A stretch of 64,000 bases of DNA from Planctomycetota bacterium (lineage in GTDB: Bacteria > Planctomycetota > UBA8742 > UBA2392), in the NCBI GenBank assembly GCA_019636215.1, contig JAHBXZ010000008.1, positions 124,001 to 188,000 of the forward strand, in the 5' to 3' direction. Under the pieces are notes generated by a model. It was not told the DNA's origin, did not search any database, and saw only the letters and a program-made list of their open reading frames with translations. The position numbers were made by a program, and so were the translations under genes. Position 1 is the stretch's first letter; every line of letters starts with the position of its first letter. Shown here piece after piece: positions 27,487 to 35,110 of this stretch.

Positions 27487-28353
27487 CTAAAGCGTTCGCA
27501 ACAGGTGCGACGACACTGCGGAAGCAGCCTGCTCTAGGTGCGTTGTCGGGTAGGCAAACGGGTGCTGAGCCCCGAAGGTGTGACCGGTACCGTCCAGTGT
27601 CAGCAGCTTGACGTTCTCGCCTTGCACAGGGTTTGTGTTTGCGGCATCCAGCAGTTCGTGGGCCTCATCAATTGGCACGGACTCATCGTCCACGCCGTGC
27701 ACGATCAGCCATGGCAGCGTGATACGCGCGGCCGCCGCCGCAACGTCAAAGGCCTGCGGATTTTCGTCAAGTTCGTCGAAGTAGCCCTGGCCCACGCGCA
27801 TTTCCTGGTTGGTGCGTGTGTTCATAACTTTGACATGGCCCAGTTCACGCAGGTGCAGGCGGACATCGGGGCCATCAAACCTCAGCGCCGAACTGACACC
27901 TGCCAGAGTAACCAGCGAACGGACGCGGCCGTCCTTGGCCGCGGCAAGCAGTGCTACGCCGCCGCCCATGCTGTGGCCGACAATGCCCAGCCTTGCCGGG
28001 TTGGGCGCGGCCTTGCTTGTCAATGCGCCGGCTTGCGCGGCGTTCAAGACCGCTAGCACATCCAGCAGCCGTTTTCCCCAGGTGTCTTGTTCAAACAGAT
28101 CAAGCCGGTCAAAGTGATCGCGCCCGGCCTGGATGCCGCAATGGGAAAAATTCATCAGCGCCGCGCAAAGCCCGGAATCAGCCAGGCTGCGGCCAAGCCA
28201 CGGGAAGAAGCCCCAGTCCTTGAAGCCCTTGAAGCCATGCAGCACCAGCACGAGCGGCGGCGCGTCCATGCCGGTGGGCAGGTAAAGGTCGCCGTGTATG
28301 GATACGCCTTCGGCGCCCGGCAAAGTGAATGTGTCATCAGGGGCGTTGGGCAA
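27487..28353 (-). CDS. Alpha/beta hydrolase
   Basis: The 288-residue cytosolic enzyme has the nucleophile elbow G-H-S-M-G-G-G, an oxyanion loop H-G-F-K-G-F-K-D-W-G, an acid in H-G-V-D-D-E-S-V-P and a catalytic His in G-T-G-H-T-F. It belongs to the dienelactone-hydrolase/esterase-like group (COG1073-like). The start is a TTG at 28353 supported by GAAAGG seven bases upstream; there is no ATG in reach. The substrate is unknown. scpB ends 37 bases upstream. Confidence 0.85.
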   Translation of the reverse strand: MPNAPDDTFTLPGAEGVSIHGDLYLPTGMDAPPLVLVLHGFKGFKDWGFFPWLGRSLADSGLCAALMNFSHCGIQAGRDHFDRLDLFEQDTWGKRLLDVLAVLNAAQAGALTSKAAPNPARLGIVGHSMGGGVALLAAAKDGRVRSLVTLAGVSSALRFDGPDVRLHLRELGHVKVMNTRTNQEMRVGQGYFDELDENPQAFDVAAAAARITLPWLIVHGVDDESVPIDEAHELLDAANTNPVQGENVKLLTLDGTGHTFGAQHPFAYPTTHLEQAASAVSSHLLRTL

Positions 28354-28390
28354 CGTATGGCCCTTTCACCGGCCGCACAGGGCCCGGGTG

Positions 28391-29059
28391 TTACTCGTCC
28401 TGTTCGGGGCTATCGGCTTCGGCTTGTTCCACTTCAGCTTCGCCCGCATCAGATTCCCCGGCACTCAGGTCGGCCTGGGTGGGAAGCTCGGACAGGCTGC
28501 GCAACCCGAACGCGCGCAGGAACTCTGCCGTTGTTACGTACAGGGCCGGTGCGCCAGGCTTGCCGGCGTCGCGGTCGCCAACCTTGACCAGCCCGCGGTC
28601 CAGCAGGTTGCGAACCAGGTGGTCCACACCGGCACCGCGAATGTTCTCCAGTTCCGTCCTGCTGATCGGCTGCTTGTAGGCAATGATGGCCAGCGCCTCC
28701 AGTGTGGCCGGCGACAGTTTCTGGGCCTCGCGTTCGCGAACGAGCTTCTTCAGAAGGTCATCGTGTTCAGGGCGCGTGGTAAGCAGATAGCCCTGGGCCA
28801 GGTTCTGCAGGCTGAACGCACTGCCGGACTGGTCGTAACGCCGGCCCAGAAATTCCAGTGCCTGCTTGACCGGAATGACCGAGGCGATGTCGCACAGTTC
28901 TGCCAGGCGTCGCGCACTGACTGGCTTGCTGTGGACAAACAGCAGGGCTTCCAGTTTGGCGGCAAGCGCGTCCTGCGGAATGGCAGAGGCCGCAATGATG
29001 TCACCGGCGCTGGTGGCGTCGTCTGCGGTTTCTTCCTGTGGGTTGTCCGGTTCGTTCAT
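28391..29059 (-). CDS. scpB: Segregation and condensation protein B
   Basis: The 222-residue product has the tandem winged-helix fold of ScpB, which with ScpA and SMC condenses and segregates the chromosome. Typical elements are L-E-A-L-L-F-V-H-S-K-P-V-S, the central E-A-L-A-I-I-A-Y-K-Q-P-I-S-R-T-E-L-E-N-I-R-G and G-A-P-A-L-Y-V-T-T-A-E-F-L. The N-terminal 30 and C-terminal 30 residues are acidic tails. ScpA is not in the window. It lies within a minus-strand run after two parvulin-like genes, with 37-bp spacing. Confidence 0.9.
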   Translation of the reverse strand: MNEPDNPQEETADDATSAGDIIAASAIPQDALAAKLEALLFVHSKPVSARRLAELCDIASVIPVKQALEFLGRRYDQSGSAFSLQNLAQGYLLTTRPEHDDLLKKLVREREAQKLSPATLEALAIIAYKQPISRTELENIRGAGVDHLVRNLLDRGLVKVGDRDAGKPGAPALYVTTAEFLRAFGLRSLSELPTQADLSAGESDAGEAEVEQAEADSPEQDE

Positions 29060-29096
29060 GGCGAGGTTCTAGCGCGGGGTCAGTGTCCAGCCAAGG

Positions 29097-30089
29097 CTAT
29101 TGATCGGCATCAGTGTCGCGACCGGGCAGCCGTTCTTCATAAGCGTAACGGCCGCTGTTAGCCACGGACTTGCGCCAGCGCTCGAACAGTTCGTCGCTTA
29201 CGTTGGCCGCCTTCAGGCAGTCGTCGCGCTGGTCGATGAACTTTGCTTCGTTGGGAATGCGCTTGTTGGTGCCAATGCGTCGCACTATGTACCAGGCTTT
29301 GCCGACAGCAATTGGCGCGGCTGTCTCTCCGTCTTTCAGGCTCCAGGCTTTTTCATCGACGGCTTTCTCCAGCGAGCCATCGCCGCGGATAATCTGCTGC
29401 AGCAGCCCGGGCTTGTTGGCCCGCGCGCTGGGGTGACGGCTGACGGCAGCAGCCAGCGCCCCGAAGTCAGCCCCGCCCGCCAGCTTGCGCTCGGCCGCCA
29501 GGATGTCGTCCTGGGTCTCGCACTGGATCAGCATGACGTCGATGTTCTGTGAAGACCGGAACCAGTACCACACCACCATGCGTTTCATCAGGTCGTTGCG
29601 GGCACGGATGCGCAACATGGCGTCGAACTCTTTTTCGGTCATCATCAACCGCTTTTCCAGCCATTCTCCCCACGACCAGGGGCGTTCGGGCTGGCCGGCC
29701 TTGCGCTGGTCTTCCAGCAGGCGCTTGTTTTCAGCGGCCAGTTCTTTGCGGGCCTGGGCAAGCATGGCGTCAACCTCAACCTGCACTTCACGAAACTTCA
29801 GCTGCCCCCCGCCGACTTCATCCAGTCGCTCCGCCTCAAGTTCCAGCATGCGCTCGACTACCAGCGTGTTGAGTGCGGCCTCTACGCGCCGGTCAGGCGC
29901 GACCATAATGCGCTCGATTTCAATCACGCGCTGCAGCAATTGCTCGGCACTGATAATGCTCTGGCCCACGCGGGCAACCTGGTTCGGCTTGAGTGTGCGC
30001 CGGTCCTGTGCGCCGGCCTGCCAGCCCGCCAGGATGCCAATCGCCAGCAGCAAGGCCGCAGCAAGGGTACGGATGGTCGCGTTGCGCAT
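29097..30089 (-). CDS. Exported SurA/PpiC-like chaperone, degenerate parvulin domain
   Basis: The 330-residue protein has a signal peptide (A-A-A-L-L-L-A-I-G-I-L-A-G-W-Q-A-G-A-Q). A helical chaperone-like domain follows to about residue 170, then a PpiC/parvulin-like region (V-M-L-I-Q-C-E-T, F-G-A-L-A-A-A-V-S, L-K-D-G-E-T-A-A-P-I-A-V-G-K-A-W-Y). The parvulin core is weakly conserved compared with its upstream paralogue. The ATG overlaps the stop of that paralogue (TAATG), so both are made together. It is probably a periplasmic folding factor; peptidyl-prolyl activity is uncertain. Confidence 0.75.
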   Translation of the reverse strand: MRNATIRTLAAALLLAIGILAGWQAGAQDRRTLKPNQVARVGQSIISAEQLLQRVIEIERIMVAPDRRVEAALNTLVVERMLELEAERLDEVGGGQLKFREVQVEVDAMLAQARKELAAENKRLLEDQRKAGQPERPWSWGEWLEKRLMMTEKEFDAMLRIRARNDLMKRMVVWYWFRSSQNIDVMLIQCETQDDILAAERKLAGGADFGALAAAVSRHPSARANKPGLLQQIIRGDGSLEKAVDEKAWSLKDGETAAPIAVGKAWYIVRRIGTNKRIPNEAKFIDQRDDCLKAANVSDELFERWRKSVANSGRYAYEERLPGRDTDADQ

Positions 30090-31069
30090 TACTTGCTCGC
30101 TTTCTCGTTGGGCTTGCAGTCAAAGCCGGGCAGGCGGCGTTCAATGGTGTACTTCTGGGTCACGCCCACGTGTCTCACCCAGGTGTTGAAATCCTGTTCG
30201 CTGGGGTCGGGTGCGGCGATCAGCCGGTCGCGCTGGGTTGCAAAGGGCTTCACCTCCGGCCGGATGGACTGGCGTCGCAGCAGAACGTGCCAGCCGTACG
30301 AAGACTGCACCGGGCGCGAAATCGCTCCGTCTTCCAGGGCCCAGACGGCGGACTCAACGGCCGGCACCAGCGTCGCGGAGTGCTTGAAGATCTGGCCGAT
30401 GCGCCCCTTGTTCAGGCTGCTGCCGGTGTCGATGCTTTTCTGTACGGCCAGGTCTTCAAACTTCTCAATGCGTCTGGCTGCGGGAGTTGCCATCAGGTCG
30501 TCGTAGACGGCCTGGGCCTCGGCGTTGGTCTTGCGCAGTATGTGCCAGGCTTCCAGGCTTTCGGTGCTCTCGCGAAAGTACGTTACCAGCACGCGCTTGC
30601 GCAGAATCACCGGGGCGCGCTCTCGAATGTACGCCTCAAACCCTTCCTTGGTCAGGCCCTGCTGTTCGAGCCACTGCTCGTAGGTCAGCATGCCGCGCGA
30701 GCTGGCCTTGATTTCGGCCTTCACGTTGGTGATCTGCTGCTGGGTGCAGGCTTCGGCTTCCTGTGCCGAAATCGTAAGGCCCAGCCGGCCGGATTCCAGT
30801 TCCAGCAACGCGACATCACGCAGGTAGGCCAGTGCCGGCGCGACCAGGTGTTTGTCGGTCGAAATCAGCCTCTCGCTGTCGCCGATGCGGGCAATCAGGT
30901 CCTCGGCGGTGATAATGCGGTCGCCCACGCGCATCACCTGGCCTACCTCCAGCGTGGTGGGCGCGCCTTTGTCCGGCGTTGCCTGGGCGCCGGCAACATA
31001 ACCCGCGCCAGCGACCAAGGCGGCGGCAAAGGCAACGGAAGCGGCGCGAAGAAGCAAGCGCTTGTTCAT
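30089..31069 (-). CDS. Exported SurA/PpiC-like peptidyl-prolyl isomerase
   Basis: The 326-residue protein carries a signal peptide (S-V-A-F-A-A-A-L-V-A-G-A-G-Y-V-A-G-A-Q-A) and an N-terminal SurA-type helical domain. A PpiC-like domain at about 165-270 has A-W-H-I-L-R-K, F-E-D-L-A-V-Q-K-S-I-D-T, L-E-D-G-A-I-S-R-P-V and Y-G-W-H-V-L-L. These are recognisable parvulin motifs, so it is the better-preserved copy of the pair. It is the first gene of the run leading to scpB and diverges from the permease gene at 31242 with about 170 bp between. Confidence 0.8.
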   Translation of the reverse strand: MNKRLLLRAASVAFAAALVAGAGYVAGAQATPDKGAPTTLEVGQVMRVGDRIITAEDLIARIGDSERLISTDKHLVAPALAYLRDVALLELESGRLGLTISAQEAEACTQQQITNVKAEIKASSRGMLTYEQWLEQQGLTKEGFEAYIRERAPVILRKRVLVTYFRESTESLEAWHILRKTNAEAQAVYDDLMATPAARRIEKFEDLAVQKSIDTGSSLNKGRIGQIFKHSATLVPAVESAVWALEDGAISRPVQSSYGWHVLLRRQSIRPEVKPFATQRDRLIAAPDPSEQDFNTWVRHVGVTQKYTIERRLPGFDCKPNEKASK

Positions 31070-31241
31070 GAAGAAGTCCTTGGCTCGGGGGCGTGGCGGG
31101 GCCGTGCCGAAGCCGGCGCGGTTACAGAATCAGGCCCGGCGATCATATTAGCCCTGCGTCGGCCATTGCAAAGATGAAGGCCGGAATCAGTCGTGGTGTT
31201 TGGGGTGGGCAGAACCCGGGAGCCGTATAAGATCCCGCGCC

Positions 31242-32768
31242 ATGAAGTTCGTGCTCAAGAACCTGTTTCGCCGCAAACTGCGCACACTGTTTTCAGTGCT
31301 GGGCGTGGGCGTGGGTGTCTCGATCATGGTCGCGCTGTTTTCCATCAGTGACGACCTGATCAGCCAGATCTCGGTTGCCTTTGAAACCCAGCGCGGCGAC
31401 CTGACGGTTGTGCAGGCCACAGCCGAGGAACTCGAGAGCGACGTTCCCATGACTTATGTGGAGACCCTGCTTGCCATTGAGGGGGTAAAGACTGTTTCGC
31501 CGACAATTGCGGCGCTGCTGCGCACCGAGCGCGATTTCGATGACCGCCCGGCGATCCTGTACTACGGCATCACCGAGAACAACCCCATCGTCGCGCACAT
31601 GGAAATGCTGGAGGGCGAACGCCCCAGCGACGCCGACCCGACGGGTGTGGTGTTCGGCTGGAAAGCCTACGAGGTTCTGAAAAGCAAGATGGGCGACAAA
31701 GTGCCCAAAGTTGGCGCCGAGCTCAACTTCATGGACATCGTCACCAGCGACGGCTTCAAGGAAGTCTTCGGCAAGCCCGACAACTGGGAAGAAATGACCG
31801 ACTACGGCCGCAAGATGTGGGCCCTGATGCGCCTGACCCGCGAGCTTGGCGTTCACCCAGATGCCATCAAGGAAGAGTCACCGGAAAGCTTCGAAAAGCG
31901 CACCGGAAAGAAAGCGCCTCCGGTGAGGCCCAACAACATGATGGGCATGCCGATGGACGACGACCAGTACGCCAAGTGGTTGAAGGCGAATCACAACTAT
32001 GACTACGACCCGGCCGACCCGATGAAGTCGTACCAGATGCGCCTGCAGCTGCGCACCCGGGGCATCTGTCGCACCGGAATCATGCTTCAGGACGCCAGTG
32101 TGTTCTTTCCGCTGGGCATCGCGCAGTTGATCAAGGGCAAGCACCAGCGCACGGAAACTGTCAAGCAGCGCGTGGATGGCAAGCTGAAAGAGGTGCAGGT
32201 CGAAGTTCAGCCAAGCTGCACCGCGCTGTTTATCACCGTGGATGACACCGGCCTGAACAAAGAGCAGCGCGAGGCGCTTGTCGTCAAGGTGCGCGACGAG
32301 ATTAACAACAAGGTGGATGCCCTGCGCGCGATCAAGAGCGCAGACATTCTGCAGCGCCACAAAGAGGTCGAGTTCTTTGAAAAGTTCGGCATGGTGATCA
32401 GCCTTATCGCTGCGCTTGCCGGCGCGATCGGCATCCTGAACACAATGACCTTGACGGTGTACGAACGCACCCGCGAGATCGGGCTGCTGCTGGCGGTGGG
32501 CTGGAGCCGCATGCGCGTGCTCAGCAACGTGATGCTGGAGGGTCTGGCGCTTTCCATCCTGGGCGGCCTGGCGGGCGTCGCCTTTGGCTATCTCGAGGTC
32601 CAGGCGGCCCGTAGCTGGTTCGGCCTGGACGGGCTGAGTGGGGACCTGAACATCACGCGCAGCCTGCACGCGCTGGCCCTGGCATTCGGCATTGGGTTTC
32701 TTGCGACCCTGTACCCTGCAATCCGAGCCGCACTTATGACGCCGATTGAGGCCCTGCGGCATGAGTAG
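31242..32768 (+). CDS. FtsX/MacB-type ABC transporter permease, without adjacent ATPase
   Basis: The 508-residue protein begins with L-R-R-K-L-R-T-L-F-S-V-L-G-V-G-V-G-V-S-I, the first membrane helix of LolC/MacB-type permeases. A large exported domain spans about 40-370. Three C-terminal helices include N-T-M-T-L-T-V-Y-E-R-T-R-E-I-G-L-L-L-A-V-G and P-I-E-A-L-R-H-E. The E-R-T-R-E-I-G coupling segment is typical of contact with an ABC ATPase, yet none is encoded alongside. A TATAAG -10-like sequence lies 12 bases before the ATG. Lipoprotein or drug export is possible for the family; the substrate is unknown. Confidence 0.85.
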   Translation: MKFVLKNLFRRKLRTLFSVLGVGVGVSIMVALFSISDDLISQISVAFETQRGDLTVVQATAEELESDVPMTYVETLLAIEGVKTVSPTIAALLRTERDFDDRPAILYYGITENNPIVAHMEMLEGERPSDADPTGVVFGWKAYEVLKSKMGDKVPKVGAELNFMDIVTSDGFKEVFGKPDNWEEMTDYGRKMWALMRLTRELGVHPDAIKEESPESFEKRTGKKAPPVRPNNMMGMPMDDDQYAKWLKANHNYDYDPADPMKSYQMRLQLRTRGICRTGIMLQDASVFFPLGIAQLIKGKHQRTETVKQRVDGKLKEVQVEVQPSCTALFITVDDTGLNKEQREALVVKVRDEINNKVDALRAIKSADILQRHKEVEFFEKFGMVISLIAALAGAIGILNTMTLTVYERTREIGLLLAVGWSRMRVLSNVMLEGLALSILGGLAGVAFGYLEVQAARSWFGLDGLSGDLNITRSLHALALAFGIGFLATLYPAIRAALMTPIEALRHE

Positions 32769-32840
32769 CGTAGCCCCAGCCGCCGGCTGGGGGTGTGACT
32801 GGCATGGCTCGCGCGTAGCACCCCCGCCCTGCGGGCGGGG
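32768..32840. repeat. Two GC-rich palindromes with GCGTAGC leaders
   Basis: Hairpin CCCCAGCC-GCC-GGCTGGGG (32774-32792) and hairpin CCCCGCCC-TGC-GGGCGGGG (32822-32840) both have 8-bp perfect stems, and each is preceded by GCGTAGC (32768-32774 and 32813-32819). They lie between convergent genes and resemble REP-type units, possibly also serving as terminators. Confidence 0.6.
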
Positions 32841-32850
32841 CTATGGTCCT

Positions 32851-33327
32851 CTAAACCGCGAAGTTGAACCCGGCTTCCAGCTTCACTCCCACACCGCCGG
32901 CGGTCAGGCCGACACGCACAGGCCGGGCTGCGGCCTCTACGCCTTTGAATGGGCCATCCATGATCACAAACTGGATGCGCTGAAACTCGCCGATTTCCTC
33001 GGGTTTTACGCCGTCGGTGGTGTGCTCTATCTCGATGCCGGCCAGAAATGCGCCGTCCAGGCTGAGGTCGCGCAACACGGCGCGGCCCTTGCAGAGTTCC
33101 TTGTCGCCCGCGCCCAGCAGTTTGATGGCAATCGGTACTTCCAGTAATGCGCGCTGGTAACGACGGCGCTCTTGCGCGTCGAAATCAAATTGCCCGGCGT
33201 CGGTGGTATCGAAATCCAGTTCGTCGGGATTGATCTCCCGTACCCGCTGGCTTTTCACGACTTCGCCCATGCCCAGACCCTGGTGAACCCGGCGCGGGTA
33301 TTCTAGCTGCAACATGTCGGCTCCCAT
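32851..33327 (-). CDS. PilZ-domain protein
   Basis: The 158-residue product has the two PilZ signatures used to bind cyclic di-GMP: E-R-R-R-Y-Q-R at about 52-58 (R-x3-R) and D-L-S-L-D-G-A-F-L (D/N-x-S-x-x-G) about 30 residues later. The rest of the fold follows through G-V-G-V-K-L-E-A. It has no membrane segment. Either of two ATGs (33327, 33315) may be used. The presence of c-di-GMP signalling elsewhere in the genome is implied but not shown. Confidence 0.85.
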   Translation of the reverse strand: MGADMLQLEYPRRVHQGLGMGEVVKSQRVREINPDELDFDTTDAGQFDFDAQERRRYQRALLEVPIAIKLLGAGDKELCKGRAVLRDLSLDGAFLAGIEIEHTTDGVKPEEIGEFQRIQFVIMDGPFKGVEAAARPVRVGLTAGGVGVKLEAGFNFAV

Positions 33328-33538
33328 AGGGATTCAGTGCGTTGTGGACAACAGGATTGGCAAGGCTGATGACGTTTCCCACTGTGCGAAAACGGAACGG
33401 AGAGCCACAGGTTCAAGAAAGGCGCAAAGGTGGCGGCCTGGCGCATATCCGACCATGCGCGGGTGACCTGGCCGTGAAGACCCCGGCGACCGACTGCATA
33501 GTTTGTCGTGCCGCCGTTGCTGATACACTGTTGCGCTT

Positions 33539-34699
33539 ATGGATGACGGGGCGGGAACAGCCGTTTTGGAACCATCCACGGGCGCACACAAAAGCGTCCG
33601 GGTGGTGTCGGCGTCGGCGGCGCAGCCTGAGTCAACACGTCCCGCCCGCTGGCGCTGGGCCTTTCGCGCATTCAGGTTTGAAGAAGGCGTGATTGCTGCC
33701 CTGCTTTTGCTGTTTGTCGTCAGTTACCTGCTGATCAGCGGCCCACCCAGCGCCGAACGCTTGTGGAACGGCTTTGCCTATAACTTCCACGGCAACGGCA
33801 CGATGTGGATGTTCACCCTGTGGTGCGCCTTGGGCACCGTGTTTCTGCTGGTCGTGGCCAGCTTGCCCCTGGCCGGCAAGGGAAGATTACGCCGGTTGAT
33901 GCATGGCGTGTGGGGAGAGGCCACAACCACGGGCGCGCGGCTGAAGAGTACCACCCTGTGGGGGCTGGGCGGCCTTCGCGCCTATGTGCCGTTTCTGGCC
34001 TGCATGGGCGTCTATGAGATGAACAAGCGGCTGATTCCGGCCATCCGCGGCGAGACACTCTACGACGTCGAGATGGCCCGGTTTGACATCTGGCTGCTGG
34101 GTGACCTCAGCGCAGCCATGGTGCACAAGTTCATGCACCAGCAGTGGATTACCGACGCCATCGGGTGGTTCGGCCTGCGCCAGATCGATATCCACGAGGC
34201 CTGCTACATCAGCTACGTGTACGCCGCGCCGGCGCTGGCGATGGCACTGTGGTTTCTGGGCCGGCGCGAACACTTCAACCGCTTTATGGGCGCGTTGGTG
34301 ATCACCGGCGCGCTGGCATACATCGGCTATGTGCTGGTGCCGGTGGTTGGGCCCAAGTACGTGTTTGAGGGGCGCTGGCTGGACGCAAGCACGGCGGCGC
34401 TGAGCTTTATGGACGACATCAAGCAACGCAACCGCGATTGCTTTCCCAGCCTGCACACGGCCTGGACGACACTGTTTTTGATCGCGAGCTGGAAGGGCAT
34501 CCGACCGCTGTTCTGGGTGTACCTGCTGGTGGGCATTGGCGTGTACATCGCGACGTTTTACGGGGGCTATCACTACATCCCCGACATTATTGCGGGCCAC
34601 GCGCTGGCCATCTTCGCCTGGTGGGCCGCCAAGCCATTGCGGCAGTGGTGGGACCGTCGCGCGGGCGCGGTTCGTGAGAAGCCCGTGGCATCAGGGTAG
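33539..34699 (+). CDS. PAP2-family phosphatase/inositolphosphotransferase-like membrane protein
   Basis: The 386-residue protein has about eight helices and the PAP2 active-site motifs D-C-F-P-S-L-H-T-A-W and G-G-Y-H-Y-I-P-D-I-I-A-G-H (Ser-His and His-Asp pairs of C2 and C3). The pattern matches the PAP2_3 subgroup that includes Aur1/Ipt1-type transferases, so it may act on polyprenyl or inositol phosphates in the membrane. The N-terminal 40 residues are polar. The 3' end overlaps the convergent VOC gene by nine bases. Confidence 0.8.
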   Translation: MDDGAGTAVLEPSTGAHKSVRVVSASAAQPESTRPARWRWAFRAFRFEEGVIAALLLLFVVSYLLISGPPSAERLWNGFAYNFHGNGTMWMFTLWCALGTVFLLVVASLPLAGKGRLRRLMHGVWGEATTTGARLKSTTLWGLGGLRAYVPFLACMGVYEMNKRLIPAIRGETLYDVEMARFDIWLLGDLSAAMVHKFMHQQWITDAIGWFGLRQIDIHEACYISYVYAAPALAMALWFLGRREHFNRFMGALVITGALAYIGYVLVPVVGPKYVFEGRWLDASTAALSFMDDIKQRNRDCFPSLHTAWTTLFLIASWKGIRPLFWVYLLVGIGVYIATFYGGYHYIPDIIAGHALAIFAWWAAKPLRQWWDRRAGAVREKPVASG

Positions 34700-35107
34700 C
34701 ACCGTGCCCTCGGGTGCATCTGCAGCGCTTTCGAAGTCGAGCCGGTAGCCATCTGGATCTGCAAGGCTGGTCACCCATAAGCCGTTGCCTACGAACGGCC
34801 TTCGTGCCTCGAACCCGCGAGCGGTCACCCCAAAGTAGACCTTCCTCGCGTCTTCACACATCATGCACAGCGTCACGCCATCGCCGGGTAGTCCCGAGGC
34901 TTTCCAGGCATCAGCTCCGGCCTTGGGCATTGCCTGAATCATCACAGTACAGTCGCCCAGTTGAAGTCGGCACCAGCGCGTGACTCCGTCAGGCTGCCAT
35001 CGATCCGTCACGCGAAAGCCCAACCCATCGACGTAGAACGCAAGTGACGCGGCCATATCGGAAACATTCAGCAGCGGCTCAATCCTGTGCACTGGCGTGT
35101 CAGTCAT
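34691..35107 (-). CDS. VOC-superfamily (glyoxalase/bleomycin-resistance-like) protein
   Basis: The 138-residue product has the paired beta-alpha-beta-beta-beta fold of the vicinal oxygen chelate family: R-I-E-P-L-L-N-V-S-D-M-A-A-S-L-A-F-Y, F-R-V-T-D-R-W and near the end W-V-T-S-L-A-D-P-D-G-Y-R-L-D-F-E. The last motif is the conserved D-P-D-G-x-x-x-x-F/L-E of glyoxalase-like proteins. The substrate is unknown. The gene follows the large FHA-protein gene by three bases on the same strand, so they may be cotranscribed. Confidence 0.85.
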   Translation of the reverse strand: MTDTPVHRIEPLLNVSDMAASLAFYVDGLGFRVTDRWQPDGVTRWCRLQLGDCTVMIQAMPKAGADAWKASGLPGDGVTLCMMCEDARKVYFGVTARGFEARRPFVGNGLWVTSLADPDGYRLDFESAADAPEGTVLP

Positions 35108-35110
35108 GGG

